64,000 bases of DNA from an uncultured Paracoccaceae bacterium (GTDB taxonomy: Bacteria > Pseudomonadota > Alphaproteobacteria > Rhodobacterales > Rhodobacteraceae), in contig CANMYO010000001.1 in NCBI GenBank assembly GCA_947502145.1, positions 682,001-746,000 on the forward strand, given 5' to 3'. The position numbers were made by a program, and so were the translations under genes. The notes under the pieces are model-generated. The model ran no database searches and was not told where the DNA came from. It saw only the letters and a program-made list of their open reading frames with translations. Below are positions 18,954 through 26,984 of the stretch, one piece after another. Every line of letters starts with the position of its first letter. The stretch's first letter is position 1.

Positions 18954-19972
18954 AGCTGACAGGGAAACAGGCAAACGCCTATATAAAGGCACCCGATGCG
19001 GCCCACGCCGGGTTGCTGATCTTTGGTAGCGATGCGATGCGGGTCGCTGCAAAGCGGCAAGAGGCGATTGCAGCGATGGTTGGTCCGGACGCCGAGTCCG
19101 AGATGCGCCTCAGCCGGATACCGGCTGCAGATTTGCGCAAGGATCCGGCCCAGTTGATTGACGGGATGAAGGCGCAGGGCTTTTTCCCCGGTCCCCGCGT
19201 TGTTTTTGTCGAGGATGCGACCGACGGGATGGCCGCCATTTTCAAGACAGCGCTGGCAGAGTGGGAGCCGGGCGATGCCCGCGTTGTGGCGGTGGCCGGG
19301 CCGCTGACCGCGAAAAGCGCACTGCGCAAGATATTCGAAGGCGATTCGCGCACCGTCGCGATTGGCGTTTACGATGACCCTCCGTCGTTTGATGACGTCA
19401 CTGCGACCCTCGCGGCAGTGGGTCTGCGGGATGTCACGCGTGATGTCATGGATGCGGCGATGGCCCTGGCCAGTAGCATTCAGCCGGGCGATTTCCGGCA
19501 GACCATCGAAAAGCTTGGCCTTTACAAACGTGGTGACTCTGAACCGCTAAGCGTGGCCGATCTTGCCGCCTGTGCGCCACAGTCTGCGGACGTCGATGTT
19601 GATGATGTGCTTGAGGTGGTGACTGCCGGGCAGGTTGATCAGATTGGCCCGACCCTGCGCGATCTTTACGCCCAAGGTGTAAAGCCGGTCACACTGTGCA
19701 TTGGCGCGATGCGCCACTTTCGACGCCTGCATCAGGTTGCATCAGATCCCGGCGGCGCGGGGGCGGGTGTCGGGAAATTGCGCCCACCTGTCTTTGGCCC
19801 GCGGCGGGACAAGATCGCACGACAGGCCGGCCACTGGGGGCGGGACAAGTTGGAACGTGCAATTACGGCGCTGACGGACACTGATCTGCAAATGCGCTCT
19901 GCCAGCCGCGCGCCGGATGGCGCGCTGATGGAACGCACCCTGATCCGCCTGGCAATGATGGCGCGGCGATAG
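18950..19972 (+). CDS. holA: DNA polymerase III delta subunit
   Basis: HolA, 340 residues, the clamp-loader subunit that opens the beta sliding clamp. The N-terminal AAA-like domain lacks a functional Walker A, as usual for delta. Family blocks seen are LLIFGSDAMRVAAKRQEAI near the N terminus, the beta-wrench region FFPGPRVVFVEDATDG, and the collar domain with LYAQGVKPVTLCIGAMRHFRRLHQV near residues 235-262. The ATGA overlap with lptE shows translational coupling. A bidirectional-looking hairpin follows. Confidence 0.94.
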   Translation: MKLTGKQANAYIKAPDAAHAGLLIFGSDAMRVAAKRQEAIAAMVGPDAESEMRLSRIPAADLRKDPAQLIDGMKAQGFFPGPRVVFVEDATDGMAAIFKTALAEWEPGDARVVAVAGPLTAKSALRKIFEGDSRTVAIGVYDDPPSFDDVTATLAAVGLRDVTRDVMDAAMALASSIQPGDFRQTIEKLGLYKRGDSEPLSVADLAACAPQSADVDVDDVLEVVTAGQVDQIGPTLRDLYAQGVKPVTLCIGAMRHFRRLHQVASDPGGAGAGVGKLRPPVFGPRRDKIARQAGHWGRDKLERAITALTDTDLQMRSASRAPDGALMERTLIRLAMMARR

Positions 19973-19987
19973 CAGGCAACTGGACAT

Positions 19988-20018
19988 GCAAAAAGGCTGA
20001 CCCGGCGGGCCAGCCTTT
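19988..20018 (-). terminator. Terminator of the 20044 gene
   Basis: AAAGGCTG (19992-19999) pairs with CAGCCTTT (20011-20018); the loop holds a further CCC/GGG pairing. On the minus strand the stem is followed by TTTTTGCATG, giving a good T-tract. On the plus strand it may also end holA. Confidence 0.82.
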
Positions 20019-20043
20019 CGCAAAGTACAGTCTAATCGTCAGA

Positions 20044-20244
20044 TTAGAAAGAGCCGGACGCTGCAACCAGAGCAGCCAGCAGGCCCAGAACAACGTAGCC
20101 GCTGTTGATGGAACCGGTAGGAGCAACTGGGTCGACAACAACGACGGGTGCTTCCATGATTTCAGGGGCCAGGCCGCCTGCGGTTGCGGCAGAACCTGCA
20201 ACGGCGATAACAGCGGCAGCGGCAAGAGTTTTCGTGATACGCAT
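20044..20244 (-). CDS. Small exported protein, copy 2
   Basis: A 66-residue protein. The signal peptide is MRITKTLAAAAVIAVAGSAATA; the remainder is a short Pro/Val-rich linker (PEIMEAPVVVVDPVAPTGS) and a C-terminal hydrophobic helix (SGYVVLGLLAALVAAS) ending SGSF. The ribosome-binding site AAGGAG lies 6-7 bases before the ATG at 20244, so translation should be efficient. It differs from the copy at 20320-20520 at only 5 positions. Both lie downstream of yjbH-yjbF on the same strand. In E. coli the yjb and gfc operons begin with a similar small exported protein (YjbE/GfcA), so an analogous role in exopolysaccharide production is possible, though sequence similarity is not evident. It has its own terminator. 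Confidence 0.72.
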   Translation of the reverse strand: MRITKTLAAAAVIAVAGSAATAGGLAPEIMEAPVVVVDPVAPTGSINSGYVVLGLLAALVAASGSF

Positions 20245-20261
20245 AATAATTCTCCTTAGAT

Positions 20262-20295
20262 ACAAAACGGGGCTGACTTAAACTAAGTCAGCCCC
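20262..20295 (-). terminator. Terminator between the two small genes
   Basis: A perfect 12-bp stem (GGGGCTGACTTA at 20269-20280, TAAGTCAGCCCC at 20284-20295) with a 3-base loop. On the minus strand it is followed by GTTTTG. It ends the 20320-20520 gene and separates the two copies. Confidence 0.88.
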
Positions 20296-20319
20296 AAATT
20301 CTTTGGTCTAATCGCTAGA

Positions 20320-20520
20320 TTAGAAAGAGCCGGAAGCTGCAACCAGAGCAGCCAGCAGGCCCAGAACAACGTAGCCGCTGTTGATAGAACCGGCAGGAGC
20401 AGGCGCGTCTACAACGACGACGGGTGCTTCCATGATTTCAGGGGCCAGGCCGCCTGCAGTTGCTGCGGAACCAGCGACAGCGATAGCAGCTGCAGCAGCG
20501 AGAGTAGTAGTAATGCGCAT
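20320..20520 (-). CDS. Small exported protein, copy 1
   Basis: A 66-residue protein with the signal peptide MRITTTLAAAAAIAVAGSAATA, a Pro/Val-rich linker and a C-terminal hydrophobic helix, 61 of 66 residues identical to the neighbour at 20044-20244. The start at 20520 is set by GGAG upstream and by alignment with the other copy. The DNA similarity includes the sequence after the stop, so the whole unit was duplicated in tandem. It lies 107 bp downstream of yjbF. The function is unknown; secretion to the periplasm with a membrane-embedded C terminus is what the sequence suggests. Confidence 0.72.
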   Translation of the reverse strand: MRITTTLAAAAAIAVAGSAATAGGLAPEIMEAPVVVVDAPAPAGSINSGYVVLGLLAALVAASGSF

Positions 20521-20627
20521 GTCGGTACTCCAATTAGATGCACTTTGATTGACGATCACGAATTGTCTATCGGCGTTTTCGCGTCAAAACAAGCCACTAA
20601 TTCAATTCTGAGCGTAGTGTGGCGGCT

Positions 20628-21278
20628 TTAGGGGCGCTCAAGTTGCAAGAATCCGGTGCCTGGTGACACGGCTTGGCTGCTCTTTATGATAGCGCCACCA
20701 GTAGACAGCCAGTAAGTATTTGAAAATGCTAGTGTTTCGCCCCGGCAAGACTCTGTAAACTTCCGTGTTGGCGTGACTTTGCCCAGAATTTCGACGTTTT
20801 CCGCGCCATCTAAAACGATGCTGCACTGCAACAGTTCCGTTGAAATTTGGTCCAGCCCGTCCAAAGTCTCGTGCACGCGACTGCCGTTTCCACCGCCAGC
20901 GGCAAGCGCCTCGCGGATTCCCGTCACCTGCGCTGCGATCAAATCGCGGGGGAATCCCCGTGTGGCGACAATGATTCCATTTTCCAGTGTGACGGTCACA
21001 TTGTCCGCGCTAAGCCAGGTCACCCGGTTGCCATTGGTGCCGCCCATCACGAGCGAGGCGACCGAGTTTCCGCCATAGGCGGTCACCAGAAGAAACGCGC
21101 CCGGATTCGCATCTGCTTGCGCCCTGCTCAATGGGGGCTGTGCGGGTCCGGTCGCTGCGGCGCCGCCAAGCCGCGCCTTTACAACACCAAGAAAGCCCTT
21201 TGCGGCGCTGTTTTCGTTCAGTGGGCCACAGGCCGATAGGACAGCCAGTGCCGCCACAACCTTAAAAATAGATTTCAT
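20628..21278 (-). CDS. yjbF: YjbF-family exopolysaccharide lipoprotein
   Basis: A 216-residue lipoprotein of the YjbF/GfcB family. The signal (MKSIFKVVAALAVLSAC) ends in a lipobox with Cys17. The core VTWLSADNVTVTLENGIIVATRGFPRDLIAAQV is the conserved part of the family. YjbF works with YjbH in production or export of an extracellular polysaccharide. Its start overlaps the stop of yjbH by 4 bp, which shows coupling; here the order is yjbH then yjbF, with no yjbG in the window. The two small exported proteins follow on the same strand. Confidence 0.9.
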   Translation of the reverse strand: MKSIFKVVAALAVLSACGPLNENSAAKGFLGVVKARLGGAAATGPAQPPLSRAQADANPGAFLLVTAYGGNSVASLVMGGTNGNRVTWLSADNVTVTLENGIIVATRGFPRDLIAAQVTGIREALAAGGGNGSRVHETLDGLDQISTELLQCSIVLDGAENVEILGKVTPTRKFTESCRGETLAFSNTYWLSTGGAIIKSSQAVSPGTGFLQLERP

Positions 21279-23491
21279 CGCCAGAAGCGTCCCCAGGTAT
21301 CGGTCAAATCGGCCTGATGGCCGTCGCGGACAATTTCATATAGCCGGCCGTCCACATCCAGGCGCGCGCCGCCGTCGCGTGACAGGGATTGCAGGGTGGT
21401 GCTGACATTGCGCCGTGACGGTGTGCCGACAAAATAATCGTAGGGGATCGTGACCCTGATACCCTTGTCAAAAGAGCCTTCGCCAAAGTCGTCAAACGGC
21501 ATGTCGGTCAAGGTGACATAGCCGCCAATCTTCCAGCCATTTTCAAATTCACGATCCAGTGCAAATGTCGCACCCCAATCCCCGGCAAGATAGCGTCCCA
21601 CGTCAAGTTGTGCCTGAAATCCGCGGCCCAGATCGTAGTAGGCCGACAAGTGGCCGGTCACGACGTCATAGTCGCCGACCTCAACACGGTCACGGGTGCC
21701 CGGTGTCGTCTCGTAAAGGGCAAAGCCAAGGCCCATGTCCTGATCACGCATCATGGTGTAGTTCAGCTCTGCCCCAAGGGCGAGGCGGCTATCCACTGGT
21801 TTCCACAGCAGTTCGCCAGACACGCCGCCGTACATCCGTTCAAGATAACCGGCAGTGATCCGCCCATAGAGGTTCTCGCCCGGGCGGCTGTAATGGGTCA
21901 CCGTCAAATGTTCGAGCGTTGGACCGCCATGGCGCCCAAAGAATGCCGTGTCGGTGCGAACATTGACGTAATCATTTGGATTGTCAAAGAAATCCAGCGG
22001 TTCTTGTTCACCCAGCGCAGACTGCTGGATGCGGCCAGAGACGATCAGATTCGGTGCAATCTGGTACTGTGCGTCAAACGACAGCCCCACATCGGCACTG
22101 ATCGGGTCGCCCTTGTTGAACAGGATCAACGCCATATAGGGCGCGATGCCCCACTGAAAACGCGGCCCATCGACCGGGTTGAAGACCAGCCCGTCATCGC
22201 TGCCAGCCGCACCAAATGAGGTGCGCGACAGAAGGGCATCGGTCGCCCCGACGCGATTTTCCAACGCTTCGATGTCGCTGCGGCGCAGAGTTGTTGCGGA
22301 AAGGGGGATCCCCTCCCGCGCGGGCTCCATGATGAAGGTGTTGACCGATGGCGGAATGATCTGCGTCATCATCCGCGCAGCGCGTCCCATGGCCTGCGCC
22401 TCAGAGCGGAAGCGGTTGTTTTGGTAGCGGAGCCGGGCGGTACGGTCTGTGATCTCAAGCCCCAAAAGGTCGATCCCTTCAACCGCCAGAAGCTGGGTCA
22501 GCCCCGCCCGGACAGCCGGTTCCGGCTGTTTCGCCTGATCCCAGGTCAGCGCCGCCCGTTGGTTTGCATCCCGTACGCGCACGGGTGCAGGGGCCGGGTC
22601 AAGTCCCGACAACGTGGGGCGGTCAGTCGGGTTGATGACAAAGGTTGCTGTCGCGGCAATTTCGGTGCCGTAGAGATAGGCGAGGCTGACCTCTGTGCCT
22701 GGACGTGGCCGCCACGTGACCCCAAAGTTCCATGGCGATTCATGATCAACCGCAGGTGTGAAGGTTTCAACCGGGTAGCTGATGGACGAATATTCCGCTT
22801 TCACGCCAAGTGTCGGGTTGATCTGGTATTCCAGCCCCCCAAACAGAGCGGCGTCGCCCCGAAAGAATGAATTGGCAGCAATTGTGCCGCCGTTGCCTTC
22901 GCCGGGCTCATCGGCAAACTCGCGGTCGACATAGGCTGGGCGGGTATCAAACGCGCTGCTGATCACGCCAAGCGGATTGTCAAAACCGTTCTGTGTGCCC
23001 ATGCGGCCCCAGCCGATACCGCCGGTGACAATCAGGTTTGATCCAAATGACTTGGACCCAACGACATATTCTGAACTGAACCGCCCGGTGCCCAGGAAAT
23101 CGCGCAGGCCAATTGCGACAGCGGGCAAGTAACGGGATTCATCGGTGAGGCGGTATTGCAGATCAAAACTGCGGTCAAACGTTTCATAGGTGTTTGGCAC
23201 GCCGCCGCCGGGGCGCACGATGCCGTATTGGTCGACCGAAGCGTAGCGGAACGACCCCGACAATCGGTCCGTCAACTGGTAGGTAAAACTGGTCTTGTAG
23301 CCACCGCTGCCCGCGTAGCTGAGCGTGGCTGCGATTTCGCTTGGCGCAGCACTCTCAGCGGTGGGCATTTCCAGCAGGCCCGGCGTCCCGAAAAAGGTAT
23401 AGGACGGTCCGTTGTCCTGCGCGTGAACGCCACTTGCCAGCGCTGTCAAAAGCGCGGCGTAGCCGACTGTCTGACCATACCGTTTGCGCAT
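21275..23491 (-). CDS. yjbH: YjbH-family outer-membrane exopolysaccharide protein
   Basis: A 738-residue protein of the YjbH/GfcD group. A signal peptide (MRKRYGQTVGYAALLTALASGVHA) is followed by the hallmark SYTFFGTPGLLEMPTAESA block and a long series of beta strands with alternating hydrophobic residues, which suggests a beta-barrel in the outer membrane. The C terminus (IPYDYFVGTPSRRN, then QADLTDTWGRFWR) also matches the family. It is needed, with YjbF, for a secreted polysaccharide in enterobacteria; the polymer made here is unknown. It is first in the operon, 93 bp from the neighbouring flavoprotein gene end. Confidence 0.9.
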   Translation of the reverse strand: MRKRYGQTVGYAALLTALASGVHAQDNGPSYTFFGTPGLLEMPTAESAAPSEIAATLSYAGSGGYKTSFTYQLTDRLSGSFRYASVDQYGIVRPGGGVPNTYETFDRSFDLQYRLTDESRYLPAVAIGLRDFLGTGRFSSEYVVGSKSFGSNLIVTGGIGWGRMGTQNGFDNPLGVISSAFDTRPAYVDREFADEPGEGNGGTIAANSFFRGDAALFGGLEYQINPTLGVKAEYSSISYPVETFTPAVDHESPWNFGVTWRPRPGTEVSLAYLYGTEIAATATFVINPTDRPTLSGLDPAPAPVRVRDANQRAALTWDQAKQPEPAVRAGLTQLLAVEGIDLLGLEITDRTARLRYQNNRFRSEAQAMGRAARMMTQIIPPSVNTFIMEPAREGIPLSATTLRRSDIEALENRVGATDALLSRTSFGAAGSDDGLVFNPVDGPRFQWGIAPYMALILFNKGDPISADVGLSFDAQYQIAPNLIVSGRIQQSALGEQEPLDFFDNPNDYVNVRTDTAFFGRHGGPTLEHLTVTHYSRPGENLYGRITAGYLERMYGGVSGELLWKPVDSRLALGAELNYTMMRDQDMGLGFALYETTPGTRDRVEVGDYDVVTGHLSAYYDLGRGFQAQLDVGRYLAGDWGATFALDREFENGWKIGGYVTLTDMPFDDFGEGSFDKGIRVTIPYDYFVGTPSRRNVSTTLQSLSRDGGARLDVDGRLYEIVRDGHQADLTDTWGRFWR

Positions 23492-23583
23492 GCCGCAACC
23501 CCCGTTTTAGATGCTTGAATTGTGTCTAACCTGAGTGACTCCAGATTGGAATCGTCAAAATGAAAGACGGGCGGGCTGTTGCC

Positions 23584-24741
23584 TTAGTGGCCCAACCACC
23601 GCAACGCGCCTTGTGCCGCCCATCGCCCCGTGGCCAGGCATCCGGTGATCAGATAGCCGCCGGTCGGGGCCTCCCAATCCAGCATCTCGCCCGCAGCAAA
23701 GATGCCGGGGCGCGCGGTCAGCATCAGCTCGTTGTTCATGGCCTCAAACCGCAGTCCGCCAGCGGTCGAAATGGCCTGGTCCAACGGGCGCGGCCCGTCA
23801 TGGCATACAGGTAGGGATTTGATCACCGGCGCAAGCTGCGCCGGCAAGGGGCGGCCCCATTCATGGAGCAGCGCGATCTTTGTGGGGCCAAGCCTGAGAG
23901 ACTTGCGCAAGCGGTTGGAAAGGCTTGATTTTCCGTACGGCTTGGCCAGCGCATCCGCCACCTGCGCATTGGTTAGATCAGGACAGAGATCCAACGTCAG
24001 AGGCGCGCCATCCCGGACCATGGCAGAGACGTCATAAATCCCGCCCCCCTCGATCCCGGTTGACGACAGAATAAATTCACCGCGCGATGAGACGCCATCA
24101 GCCGTCAGGCAAATGCCCTTGACCGGCTTGCCGATGTGCGGCGCCATGTGTTCGGACCATTTGACCTTTAGTCCCATATTGCTGGGCTGAAACGGTGCGG
24201 TGTCATCGAGCCAAGCAGACCAAGCCCCGTCAGAGCCCAGACGCCGCCACGATGCGCCGCCCAGTGCCAAAATTGTGACATCTGGCAGGTCTTCAATCGC
24301 GCCATCGGGGGTTTCAAAGCGCAATCCGTCGTCCGACCAACCGGTCCAACGCCACCGCGTATCAACACTGACACCAAGGTCACCCAACCGCTGCATCCAG
24401 GCGCGCAACAGCGGAGACGCCTTCATCGCCTTCGGGAAAACCCGCCCGGTCGTCCCGATGAAAATCTCTTGCCCCAAGCCCTTGGCCCAATCCTTGACCT
24501 GCGCGGGACCAAACGTCGCAAGGGCTTCGCCCATCGGCGTGGGCAATGGGCCGAACCGGTCAATAAAGGTTTGCTCTGGTTCATCTTTTGTCAGATTCAG
24601 GCCAGACTTCCCCGCCATCAGAAATTTGCGCCCGACCGATGGCATTGCATCTGCAATGCGGACCGAAAGCCCTGCCTGCGCCAGAACTTCTGCTGCCATC
24701 AGACCTGCGGGGCCGGCACCGATCACGCGGGCGGTTTTCAT
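23584..24741 (-). CDS. HI0933/TIGR03862-type flavoprotein
   Basis: A 385-residue FAD-dependent protein of the BaiN/HI0933 superfamily, TIGR03862 type. The dinucleotide-binding fold is seen at VIGAGPAGLMAAEVLAQAGLSV (residues 6-27), followed by VGRKFLMAGKSGLNLT, the family signature. A second conserved block near the C terminus (GIFAAGEMLDWEAPTGGYLITGCLATGRWA) contacts FAD. The physiological substrate is not known. Its start overlaps the mechanosensitive channel gene by 4 bp, so the two are cotranscribed. Confidence 0.9.
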   Translation of the reverse strand: MKTARVIGAGPAGLMAAEVLAQAGLSVRIADAMPSVGRKFLMAGKSGLNLTKDEPEQTFIDRFGPLPTPMGEALATFGPAQVKDWAKGLGQEIFIGTTGRVFPKAMKASPLLRAWMQRLGDLGVSVDTRWRWTGWSDDGLRFETPDGAIEDLPDVTILALGGASWRRLGSDGAWSAWLDDTAPFQPSNMGLKVKWSEHMAPHIGKPVKGICLTADGVSSRGEFILSSTGIEGGGIYDVSAMVRDGAPLTLDLCPDLTNAQVADALAKPYGKSSLSNRLRKSLRLGPTKIALLHEWGRPLPAQLAPVIKSLPVCHDGPRPLDQAISTAGGLRFEAMNNELMLTARPGIFAAGEMLDWEAPTGGYLITGCLATGRWAAQGALRWLGH

Positions 24742-26048
24742 TCCGGCAACTGGCCTTTGAGTTCCACGACGCGATGAGGATAGGGAATTTCGATGCCCGC
24801 ATCCTTGAGGGCGTTCCAGATCAGGAACAGCACGTCCGAGGCATATTTATTCTTGCCATCGTCGATCCCCTCGACCCAGAATTCCACACCAAAATCAATC
24901 CCGCTATCGCCAAATCCGCGCAGCTCACAATCGGGCGGTTCCGGCGTGTCCAGCACGCCGGGATGCTTGGCGACGGCGGCCTCAATCAATGCCGGAACCT
25001 TATTGATATCAGTGTCATAGCTGACCGAGAACGGCACTTCGAGACGGTTGGCGGAACCGGAATCAGAATAGTTCACCACGCGGGTGGTGATGAAATCCTC
25101 GTTCGGTACGACGATCCAACGGCCATCATAGGTTTCAAGGATCGTGGCGCGGGCGGTCATCTTGATAATCGTGCCCGCCTCACCCCCGTCAAGTTCCACA
25201 TAATCCCCGACGGTCGCCTGTCCTTCCAACAGCAGGATTACCCCGGAGATGAAGTTCGAAGCGATCTTTTGCAGGCCGAATCCAAGACCGACACCCACCG
25301 CACCACCGATGATTGCGAGGCTTGAAAGACTGATGCCCATGATGTTCAGCAAGAGCAGGAACGCGAGTCCGAATATGGCAAATTCCGCTGCTTTTACAGA
25401 CAGTTGCCGTATCGCCGGACGCATCGGCTGCTTTTCGATATAGGCGGCGGATTGGCTGTTGGTCCAGGAGCCGAACCAGAACAGGAGGCTGCCGGCGATG
25501 ATGCCGCGGACGAGCGCCATCGCCGAGAACCGGATATTGCCAAGGCCCACAACGGTTTCTTCCAGAAACAGGGTGGCGTCGTCCAGCACGTTCAGGGCGT
25601 AAAGCGCAGCGATGGGCACCAGAACATATTTCGCCAGCAACCGCAGGAAAGGTTCCTTGATGATCCGATTGGCCAGCGCGCGGGCGGCGAGGAACAGGAA
25701 GACCCGTTTGCCAAAGGCGATCACCGCACCCGATCCAAACAGGCTGCGGGTGACCTGCTCACCTACTGCCGTCAGGCCATAGGCCAGCAACGGCAGCAAA
25801 AGTGGCAGGAATATCAATAGGTAACGCCGCGCCTGCGCGATGATGGAGGTCGCATCCGGGGCCGGATCCAGCAGGTTTCGCAACCGCTTTGACAGTGTGC
25901 GATTGATCAGCATCGCCAGAATATAGGCGGTGATCAGGAGTGCGAATTGCGACCAGGCCGCAGGCGAAAGCAACCAGTTTTGTGCAATCTCAAGACCCTG
26001 GTTCAGGTAGTCCTGAAACGTGTCAATCAGTTCCGGATCCATCAACAT
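24738..26048 (-). CDS. MscS-family mechanosensitive ion channel
   Basis: A 436-residue inner-membrane protein of the small-conductance mechanosensitive channel family. Several N-terminal transmembrane helices (about residues 30-200) precede the pore region, where SLSSLAIIGGAVGVGLGFGLQKIASNFISGVILLLEGQATVGDYVEL (about 246-292) carries the Gly/Ala packing of TM3 and the start of the beta domain. The cytoplasmic domain ends with IPYPHRVVELKG, near the MscS consensus IPFPQxxV. It is a member with extra N-terminal helices, so longer than E. coli MscS (286). It protects against hypo-osmotic shock, fitting a marine organism. It is first in an operon with the flavoprotein gene. Confidence 0.93.
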   Translation of the reverse strand: MLMDPELIDTFQDYLNQGLEIAQNWLLSPAAWSQFALLITAYILAMLINRTLSKRLRNLLDPAPDATSIIAQARRYLLIFLPLLLPLLAYGLTAVGEQVTRSLFGSGAVIAFGKRVFLFLAARALANRIIKEPFLRLLAKYVLVPIAALYALNVLDDATLFLEETVVGLGNIRFSAMALVRGIIAGSLLFWFGSWTNSQSAAYIEKQPMRPAIRQLSVKAAEFAIFGLAFLLLLNIMGISLSSLAIIGGAVGVGLGFGLQKIASNFISGVILLLEGQATVGDYVELDGGEAGTIIKMTARATILETYDGRWIVVPNEDFITTRVVNYSDSGSANRLEVPFSVSYDTDINKVPALIEAAVAKHPGVLDTPEPPDCELRGFGDSGIDFGVEFWVEGIDDGKNKYASDVLFLIWNALKDAGIEIPYPHRVVELKGQLPE

Positions 26049-26210
26049 CCCCTACGCGCGCAAAGATGACTTGGTGTGCCGTGTGGATACGGTTAACGCA
26101 AGTGTAGCGCTACGTACGCCCGATTCCGGGTGATGCACAATCCATACACATCCTGCAAACAACCCATGCAGACGATTTCATGAACAGCCGTTAACCTTGA
26201 TGGCGGCCTG

Positions 26211-26984
26211 TCACGCCAATGCGGCGATCAATTGCGGATGCAAAGTGCCACCGGCGATGACCCCATCGGTCTGGGGCGTCGCATTGTTAAAGCGCAGATC
26301 GTCCCCCGTGCGAGTGGTTGCCTTGCCGCCCGCCTCGGTCACGATCAGCGCACCGGCGGCGATGTCCCATTCCCATGTCGGGCGAAGTGTCAGCATTGCG
26401 TCAAACCGGCCCATCGCAGCCAGACACATCCGATAGGCGAGCGATGAGCGGAAGCTGCGCTGAAACGGCGGCACCATGCCATTGGCCCAATGTTCGGGGC
26501 GCACATTCGGTTTGGTTGCAAGCACCGTCGCGGCGGCCATGTCCTGCCCGGTTGCCGTTGCAATCGCCGCACCGTTCAAAAAGGCCCCCTGCCCGATTTC
26601 GGCATGAAAGGTCTGTTCGCGCACCGGCATCGCCACCACAGCAGCGACGGGTCTGCCATCTTCGACCACGGCGATCGAATGACCCCAGTCGCGCCCGCCC
26701 TCGATAAAGGCGCGGGTGCCGTCAATCGGGTCGATGATGAACTGCCGCCGGGTCGACAAGCGTGCCGGGGAATCTTCGGTTTCTTCGGACAGCCAGCCAT
26801 AGTCGGGCCGGGCGCTGCGCAGACGATCCGAGAGCATGGTATTGACCGCAAGATCAGCCGCCGTCACCGGACCGGCACCGTCAGCCTTGTCCCAGATGTC
26901 GGGGTCCTGGCGAAAATAGCTTTTCGCGATCTCACCGGCTGCACCCGCAACGTCGAGCAACAGTGGCAGGTCACTCTCCGGCAA
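26211..26984 (-). CDS. CysQ/inositol monophosphatase-family phosphatase
   Basis: A 257-residue metal-dependent phosphatase of the IMPase/CysQ family. The three metal-binding motifs are present: WLSEETED (near residue 69), IDPIDGTRAFIEGG (about 86-99, the DPIDGT signature) and WEWDIAAGALIVTEAGG (about 206-222). Family members remove phosphate from inositol phosphates or from 3'-phosphoadenosine 5'-phosphate; the EGG after the signature is frequent in CysQ-like forms. The first 14 bases overlap the end of pmbA, so it is cotranscribed with that gene. The substrate choice is not decided by sequence. Confidence 0.9.
   Translation of the reverse strand: MPESDLPLLLDVAGAAGEIAKSYFRQDPDIWDKADGAGPVTAADLAVNTMLSDRLRSARPDYGWLSEETEDSPARLSTRRQFIIDPIDGTRAFIEGGRDWGHSIAVVEDGRPVAAVVAMPVREQTFHAEIGQGAFLNGAAIATATGQDMAAATVLATKPNVRPEHWANGMVPPFQRSFRSSLAYRMCLAAMGRFDAMLTLRPTWEWDIAAGALIVTEAGGKATTRTGDDLRFNNATPQTDGVIAGGTLHPQLIAALA

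Larger units (their letters stand above)
20031..20520. repeat. Tandem duplication of a small-gene unit
   Basis: Two direct copies, about 20031-20246 and 20307-20520, each with a 201-bp gene and the same CTAATC...GATTAG inverted repeat around the stop codon. They are separated by a terminator that only the interval carries. Confidence 0.8.
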
